NCBI GenBank assembly: GCA_964635055.1
Contig: CAZWMT010000006.1
Coordinates: forward strand, 62,001-126,000
From: JAEUJM01 sp964635055
Lineage (GTDB): Bacteria; Actinomycetota; Acidimicrobiia; Acidimicrobiales; DATDAH01
Length of the DNA: 64,000 bases
Reading direction: 5' to 3'
The notes under the pieces were generated by a model. It was not told the DNA's origin, made no database searches, and worked only from the letters and a program-made list of their open reading frames with translations. Shown in pieces: positions 59,521-64,000 of this stretch; within the stretch, counting starts at the first letter, position 1, and every line of letters begins with the position of its first letter. Both the position numbers and the translations under genes were made by a program.

Positions 59521-60750
59521 CTACGCCAGCAGGTTGCGGGCGATCTGGGAGACCTGGATCTCGTCGGTGCCGGCGTAGATCTGGAGGACCTTGGCGTCGC
59601 GGGCGAGCTGCTCGACGTGGTACTCGGCCATGTAGCCGTTGCCGCCGAAGACCTGGACGGCTTCGAGGGCGACCTCCATGGCGGCCTGGGCGGAGTAGAG
59701 CTTGCAGGCGCTGGCCTCGGTGAGGTCCATGCCCGAGCCGGCGGCCGCCATCTCGATCTGGCGGAAGACCAGGTTCTGGATGTTGAGGCGGGCGACCTCC
59801 ATCTTCGCCAGCTTCAGCTGGATGAGCTGGAACTCGCCGATGGGCTTGCCGAACTGCACCCGCTCCTTGGCGTAGTCGGTGCAGAGCTCGAGGCAGCGCT
59901 CGACGATGCCGAGCGCCATCGCCGCGACACCGGTGCGCTCCATGTTGAAGGTGGCCTTGGCGCCGTCCCGGCCGCCGGCGGGCAGGTCCTCGGTCTCGCC
60001 CAGCAGTCGGTCGATGCCCACGCGGACGTCGTTGAGGAAGAGCTGGCCCGTGGGGGAGGAGTGCATGCCCATCTTGCGGAGGGGCTTCGACTGCTCGAGG
60101 CCCGGCATGCCCGCATCGAGCACGAAGCTGAGGATCTTGCGCTCGTCGCTCGGGTTCCCTTCGTCGAGCTTGCAGATGAACACGATGGTGTCGGCGTAGG
60201 GGCCGTTCGTGATGAAGGTCTTCGAGCCGTTCAGCACGTACTCGTCGCCGTCACGGCGGGCGGTGGACTTCATGGAGCCGAAGGCGTCGGAGCCCGAGTC
60301 GGGCTCGGTGATGGCCCACGACCCGATCTTGTCGAACGTGAGGAGGTCGAGCGCCCAGCGCTCCTTCTGGGCGGTGGTGCCCTTGGACATGATCGCGGAG
60401 GCGGTGAGGCCCACGCTGACGCCCATGGCCGTCACCATGCCGGGGCAGTAGCGGCACAGCTCGATGATGGGGATGAGGGTGAGCGAGCCGTCGCCGCCCC
60501 CTCCCTCCCTCTTCTCGCCCGCCTCCACGGGTGTCTCGCCGTCGGCGGCCGCCTTCTCGCGGTCCATCTGGCGCTTGAAGCGGTCACGGGCCATGGCGTC
60601 CATGCCGAAGGTGGACCACAGCTTGCGCAGCACGTCGTAGGGCGGGGTGTCGCCGTGCTCGAGCTCCTCGAGGTTGGGGACGATCTCGGCCTCCACGAAC
60701 CGCCGCATGGCGTCGCGCAACATCAGGTGCTCTTCGGTCCACTCGTACAT
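59521..60750 (-). CDS. Acyl-CoA dehydrogenase with helix-G glutamate
   Basis: A 409-residue flavoenzyme making the first double bond of acyl-CoA. The signature WAITEPDSGSDAFGSM and TFITNGPYADTIVFICK are typical; YAKERVQFGKPIGEFQLIQL follows. In the C-terminal motif the usual catalytic Glu of IYEGT is Ala (QIYAGTDEI), while Glu271 (FNMERTGV) sits where isovaleryl-CoA and long-chain enzymes hold their base. This predicts a branched-chain or long-chain preference. The Lys/Gly-rich segment at about 66-88 is an insertion. The gene is convergent with the oxidase gene, with REP-like copy 4 between. Confidence 0.88.
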   Translation of the reverse strand: MYEWTEEHLMLRDAMRRFVEAEIVPNLEELEHGDTPPYDVLRKLWSTFGMDAMARDRFKRQMDREKAAADGETPVEAGEKREGGGGDGSLTLIPIIELCRYCPGMVTAMGVSVGLTASAIMSKGTTAQKERWALDLLTFDKIGSWAITEPDSGSDAFGSMKSTARRDGDEYVLNGSKTFITNGPYADTIVFICKLDEGNPSDERKILSFVLDAGMPGLEQSKPLRKMGMHSSPTGQLFLNDVRVGIDRLLGETEDLPAGGRDGAKATFNMERTGVAAMALGIVERCLELCTDYAKERVQFGKPIGEFQLIQLKLAKMEVARLNIQNLVFRQIEMAAAGSGMDLTEASACKLYSAQAAMEVALEAVQVFGGNGYMAEYHVEQLARDAKVLQIYAGTDEIQVSQIARNLLA

Positions 60751-60826
60751 GTCGCCAGTATCGGCGTTCGTGCCCGGGCGGGCCAGACCGCGCCGACGAG
60801 AGATCGGCGGTCGACGGTCCCGCGGG

Positions 60827-62164
60827 CTATGCGGGCGCGGCGAGCCGGGTGCCGCAGCCGGCGCAGAACGCCGCGCCCGGCCGGGCCGCGGCGGCGCACT
60901 CGGGACAGGTCGCGGCGGCGGTGACGGTGGCTGGTGTCGACGCGGTGGCTGGCGTCGCGGCGGGGGAGGGAGGCGTCGGCCCGTGTTGTGCGGGCGCCGT
61001 TCGTGGGTCCGCAGCCGGTGACGCCGGAGCAGGTGGTGACTCGGCCGGTGGTGGCGCAGGTGACGTCGCCGCGGGTGGCTGCGACGCAGGCGACGGAGTC
61101 GCGGGTGCCGCTGCTGGTGACGCCGGCGGTGGCGCCGGGTCAGGGGCCACCGGTGGCGGTGACGGCGCCGCACCGTCGGGCGGGTCGAGGACGACGACGA
61201 GGCGCTCGGGCATCCGGGTGGGTGCGCTCGCCGGCGATGCCGTGGAGGTCGACGCCGATCCGGTCGCGGGTGCCGGCCCGAGCGTGATCTGCAGCGGCGG
61301 TGGTTCGGGAGGGGTCGCCGCGTGCGGTGCTGTCACGGGCGGTGCTGTTGCGTGCGATGGCGTCGCGCGCGGGGCTGTCGCCAGAGGTGCTGTCGCGGGC
61401 GGGGCCGCCGCCGCGGTGGGTGGGTCGACCGCCGCCGCCTCGGGGTAGGCGGTCTTGGCCGACACGAACCAGTAGTCCGGCATCGTGTAGAGGACGAACT
61501 TCTTCGGCGCGGCCTCCCGAGGGGAGGTGACCGAGAGCGCTTCGTAGGCCTCCCGCTTCTCGGGGGTGAGCGTGTGGTCGTGCGCCAGCCGGTAGCCCGC
61601 GCAGCGGCGGGCGATGCTGTGGGCGACTCGGGCCGCGCTGGCCCCGCGGCCCAGCGAGAAGTCGAGGTACACCTTCTTGCGGCGGCCGTTCTCCGACACG
61701 CCCACGACCACCCGCAGGTCCTCGGTGCTCAACAGCCCCGCCTTGGGGCTGAAGCCCACGTCAGAGATCCACGGGTAGCGGGCGTGGCCCACGAGCATCT
61801 TGCCCTTGCGGCGGTGTGCGGCCCGGGCCTTGCTGGCCACGTTCAACACGCCGGCGGTGACGAGGCCGGCGGCGCCGAAGCCCATCCAGCCACCGCCCTT
61901 GTCGAACTTCGCACAGGCCACGGCCACCCGGGCGTCGGTGACGTACAGGGTGGGCTCGACCTCGAGCAGCTTGCTCGTGGTGACCAGCTTGCCGTCGATC
62001 GACTCCCGCACGTAGATCGCCTTGATCGGTGCCTGATCGATGGCGGTGCCGTCGAGCGGCTCGACGGCGATGAGGTGCCGGCGGTCGTCGGCCGCGCCCA
62101 GGACCGGGTAGAGCGAGCCGTCGTCCTCCTCGGCGGTGCGTATGGCGAGGAATTGATAGCCCAT
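60827..62164 (-). CDS. Unknown protein with Ala/Pro linker and C-terminal zinc ribbon
   Basis: 445 residues. The first 245 residues look globular (GSLYPVLGAADDRRHLIAVE, LYVTDARVAVACAKFDKGGG, YPWISDVGFSPKAGLLSTED, KKVYLDFSLGRGASAARVAH), including a Gly-rich stretch at about 95-107 that may be hydrophobic. A long Ala/Pro/Thr linker (about 246-415) is followed by a zinc-ribbon: CPEC and CAGC pairs, 12 residues apart. This order, a beta-rich module joined to a treble-clef ribbon, occurs in actinobacterial proteins of unknown function. No reaction can be assigned. Confidence 0.7.
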   Translation of the reverse strand: MGYQFLAIRTAEEDDGSLYPVLGAADDRRHLIAVEPLDGTAIDQAPIKAIYVRESIDGKLVTTSKLLEVEPTLYVTDARVAVACAKFDKGGGWMGFGAAGLVTAGVLNVASKARAAHRRKGKMLVGHARYPWISDVGFSPKAGLLSTEDLRVVVGVSENGRRKKVYLDFSLGRGASAARVAHSIARRCAGYRLAHDHTLTPEKREAYEALSVTSPREAAPKKFVLYTMPDYWFVSAKTAYPEAAAVDPPTAAAAPPATAPLATAPRATPSHATAPPVTAPHAATPPEPPPLQITLGPAPATGSASTSTASPASAPTRMPERLVVVLDPPDGAAPSPPPVAPDPAPPPASPAAAPATPSPASQPPAATSPAPPPAESPPAPASPAADPRTAPAQHGPTPPSPAATPATASTPATVTAAATCPECAAAARPGAAFCAGCGTRLAAPA

Positions 62165-62197
62165 CGCGCCACGACGCTACTTCAGGCGGTCGCCACT

Positions 62198-62482
62198 TCA
62201 GGCTGGCGCGGGCGCATCGGTGACCCCACCGTCGCCCGCATGGCGGCGAGCGGCGATCGCACGGTCACCCTCGGGCGCGTCGTCGCCGGCCGGCGCCGGC
62301 GCGCCGTGCCACGATCCGGCCGACCGGACCGCCTCGTGCGAGCGCCGACGGGCCGCGGCGCCACGGTGCGCCCGCTGGGCATCGGGGTGCTCGCCGACGT
62401 CGCGGCCCCCCGGCGCATCGAAGTAGAACACCGCCTTACCCCGGTGGGGGGTGCCCGGTGCGCCCGTCGCCCATAGCGACAA
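62198..62482 (-). CDS. Possible small Arg/Ala-rich protein
   Basis: A 94-residue reading frame with a TTG start at 62482, ending 33 bp before the zinc-ribbon gene on the same strand. The GKAVFYFDAPGGRDVGEHPD part has high third-position GC and looks coding; the rest is Arg/Ala/Gly-rich. An AT-rich promoter-like stretch lies just upstream. No family or motif is recognised, and the 62165-62571 gap contains no better candidate. Confidence 0.28.
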   Translation of the reverse strand: MSLWATGAPGTPHRGKAVFYFDAPGGRDVGEHPDAQRAHRGAAARRRSHEAVRSAGSWHGAPAPAGDDAPEGDRAIAARRHAGDGGVTDAPAPA

Positions 62483-62520
62483 AGCTACAGTAATTGTAAT
62501 TTCAACTCAATCATTTTCCA
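62481..62520. promoter_or_regulatory. AT-rich island with promoter-like elements
   Basis: Only 11 of these 40 bases are G or C, in a region near 70% GC. On the minus strand TTGAGT and TAGCTT are 17 bp apart, resembling -35 and -10 boxes. The inner TACAGTAATTGTA also has partial dyad symmetry. It lies between the zinc-ribbon gene and the divergent lipoprotein gene at 62572 and could serve one or both. Confidence 0.45.
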
Positions 62521-62571
62521 CCGCTCGCCCGCTCGCTCACAGTCCGCCCGCCACCGGCCGATGTAGTCCCT

Positions 62572-63657
62572 ATGGCCCATGGCGCGCGTCTGGTGGTGGT
62601 CCTGGCCGCCGCTGCCGCCCTCGTGGCGGCGGCCGGCTGCACCGCCGATTCGGGCCGCGACATCGACGCCCTGCAGAACCCGACCCCGACGACACTGGCA
62701 CCGTTCGTCGAGCCTCACTTCGACGACACCCGCGACGTGGCGCTCGACCCGGTCGCACCCGGGGCGCCGATCGCCTTCCCGGTGACGATCCACGGCGGCG
62801 ACGCGTCGCTCAGCGGCACGTTGAGTGGCCCTGACGGGCCCGTCGAGCGCGGGCGGGTGCGCCTCGAGCGCTTCGTGGGCGAGGCGACCGCCGTCCTCGA
62901 GGTCGCCACCAACGGCGAGGGGCGCTGGAACGCCAAGGGCATCCTCGGGGGTCGTTACCGGGTGCGGGGCTGGCGGATGCCCGACCTGGCGATGAACTCG
63001 TCCACGGTGCTGTTCCTGGGTGCTGACGAGACGCGTGCGGTCGATCTCGCCGCCACGGTGCAAGGTGGCGTCGACGTCCAGGCCGACCTGCTGACCGCGG
63101 TCCCCACCGTCGACGTGGCCGTGACGGTCAGCGCCCTGATCACCCGTCACCAGGTCGACGGCGACGGCATCGTGCAGGGCGTGCCGCTGGCGGGCACGGT
63201 CGCCACCATCTCCGGTCCCGCCGGATGGGACATCCCGGTGCCGCAGGCGACCGTGGACGGTGCCGGTGAGGCCACGTGGTCGGTCACCTGTCGGACGGCA
63301 CGTCCCGCAGACCTGGTGGTCTCGGCGGGCGGCGGCTCGGCGCGCCTCACGGTGGCCGCCTGCAACCGGCCCAGCCCGCCCACGACGGCGGTCACCATCC
63401 CGGACCGGCCCGTGGCCGACTTCCCGGTGGGCTCGACCTTCACGCCGCCGTTCGCCGGCCCGCTGCCGGCCGGCACCTACACGGTGACGGGCGACGCCGC
63501 CTCCTGCGCCCTGGTGTACGAGGTGTGGGACGGGACCGCGTGGAGCGACGACCGGGTGACCGCCACGGGCACGGACGCCGTGGTGCTCGACACGTTCGCC
63601 CGCAACCTGGAGACGATCGGCGACGCCCCGCCCTGCACCTACGAGCGCACCGCGTGA
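62572..63657 (+). CDS. Lipoprotein with carboxypeptidase-regulatory-like beta-domain
   Basis: A 361-residue lipoprotein: signal RLVVVLAAAAALVAAAGC with Cys near residue 23, then a beta-rich extracytoplasmic protein. GDASLSGTLSGPDGPVERGR and NGEGRWNAKGILGGRYRVRG form a carboxypeptidase-regulatory-like (prealbumin-fold) domain; the remainder contains two further beta-regions and several Cys residues (TCRTAR, AACNRP, PPCTYE). No enzyme motif is seen. Its neighbour downstream is a penicillin-binding protein, so a wall-associated accessory role is plausible. Confidence 0.72.
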   Translation: MAHGARLVVVLAAAAALVAAAGCTADSGRDIDALQNPTPTTLAPFVEPHFDDTRDVALDPVAPGAPIAFPVTIHGGDASLSGTLSGPDGPVERGRVRLERFVGEATAVLEVATNGEGRWNAKGILGGRYRVRGWRMPDLAMNSSTVLFLGADETRAVDLAATVQGGVDVQADLLTAVPTVDVAVTVSALITRHQVDGDGIVQGVPLAGTVATISGPAGWDIPVPQATVDGAGEATWSVTCRTARPADLVVSAGGGSARLTVAACNRPSPPTTAVTIPDRPVADFPVGSTFTPPFAGPLPAGTYTVTGDAASCALVYEVWDGTAWSDDRVTATGTDAVVLDTFARNLETIGDAPPCTYERTA

Positions 63658-63691
63658 GCCGGGAGCGCACCATGAGCCAGGGGCGTGCCGC

Positions 63692-64000
63692 GTGAGCAAC
63701 GGTCGGACCGTCGCCTACCCGCCGCGCAAGCGGCGCCGGCGTTGGTGGGGGATCCCCCGGATGACGGTGAAGGTGGCGGTGCTGGCGGTGGTGGTCGTCG
63801 GCGTCTGCATCCCGGCCGCGGCGGCGACTGCGTTCTGGACGCTCATCAAGGCCGATGTGCCGGGGTCGCTCCCGACCGACCGCAACCCTCGTGTGCGCTC
63901 GATGCCCACCACGGTGTACGACGCCGCGGGGAACCCCATCAGCCAGTTCCGTGAGTTCGAGCTGACCGTGCCGACCCGCCCCGGCGACATCCCCGACGTG
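63692..64000 (+). CDS. Penicillin-binding protein (transglycosylase type), N-terminal part
   Basis: The first 103 residues before the window ends. A basic start (PPRKRRRRWWG) leads to a transmembrane helix (VKVAVLAVVVVGVCIPAAAA), then TTVYDAAGNPISQFREFELT, the classic entry to the GT51 glycosyltransferase domain of class A PBPs. The catalytic Glu motif would lie beyond the window. GTG 63692 is the chosen start; its GTGA overlaps the stop of a seven-codon frame (MSQGRAA) beginning at 63672. Confidence 0.8.
   Translation, partial: MSNGRTVAYPPRKRRRRWWGIPRMTVKVAVLAVVVVGVCIPAAAATAFWTLIKADVPGSLPTDRNPRVRSMPTTVYDAAGNPISQFREFELTVPTRPGDIPDV

Overview
This is high-GC DNA (roughly 70% by eye) with GTG and occasional TTG starts, strong G/C third-position bias, twin-arginine and lipoprotein signals, and a Rpf-like transglycosylase. 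That fits the Actinomycetota. The mix of SLH-anchored proteins, RCC1 proteins, many FMN, FAD and acyl-CoA enzymes, and REP-like palindromes suggests an Acidimicrobiia-type genome, but this is inference. There are about 52 protein genes. I saw no rRNA, tRNA, insertion sequence, integrase or CRISPR array, so the window reads as ordinary chromosome.

Layout. 1-19.5 kb: type II cholesterol oxidase, a giant beta-helix/NHL secreted protein, an LLM oxidoreductase/DUF2071 pair, a GH3 beta-glucosidase, a membrane spermidine-synthase-like protein, two enoyl-CoA hydratases, a serine hydrolase, an M15 lipoprotein, a frameshifted propeller/RTX gene and a YceI protein. 19.6-28.1 kb: two tandem RCC1 surface proteins, a Dam-type methyltransferase, an SGNH-FN3-SLH surface hydrolase and an M23 peptidase. 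28.2-36.7 kb: small metabolic enzymes, a molybdopterin oxidoreductase, PPK2 and a D-aminoacylase-like amidohydrolase. 36.9-39.4 kb: an SLH-anchored beta-helix protein. 39.6-51.2 kb: EthD and DUF3445 proteins, PrxQ, an L,D-transpeptidase, a Ser/Thr kinase next to a DUF6777 protein, a DUF348-deacetylase beside a Rpf-like transglycosylase, an aldehyde dehydrogenase, an EEP hydrolase and a subtilisin-like protease. 51.2-53.5 kb: small proteins, then an orphan ParA with a Glu/Pro-repeat tail-anchored protein. 53.6-59.4 kb: a translationally coupled lipoprotein beta-propeller operon ending in a covalent-FAD amine oxidase. 59.5-64 kb: acyl-CoA dehydrogenase, a zinc-ribbon protein, a lipoprotein and the start of a penicillin-binding protein.

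How the genes work together. A large share of the coding acts at the cell envelope: peptidoglycan enzymes (M15, M23, L,D-transpeptidase, deacetylase, Rpf-like, PBP), SLH-anchored or RCC1/beta-helix surface proteins, and lipoprotein propellers. The rest is mostly oxidative and acyl-CoA metabolism.

The most unusual non-coding signals are two dispersed repeat families. One is a REP-like palindrome present as four close copies and one structurally compensated variant. The other is a hairpin leader whose 43-nt core, including the ribosome binding site, is identical in front of two unrelated genes. A perfect 40-bp palindrome lies at 7545-7584, and a domain-shuffled RpfB-like locus lies at 45.9-47.4 kb.
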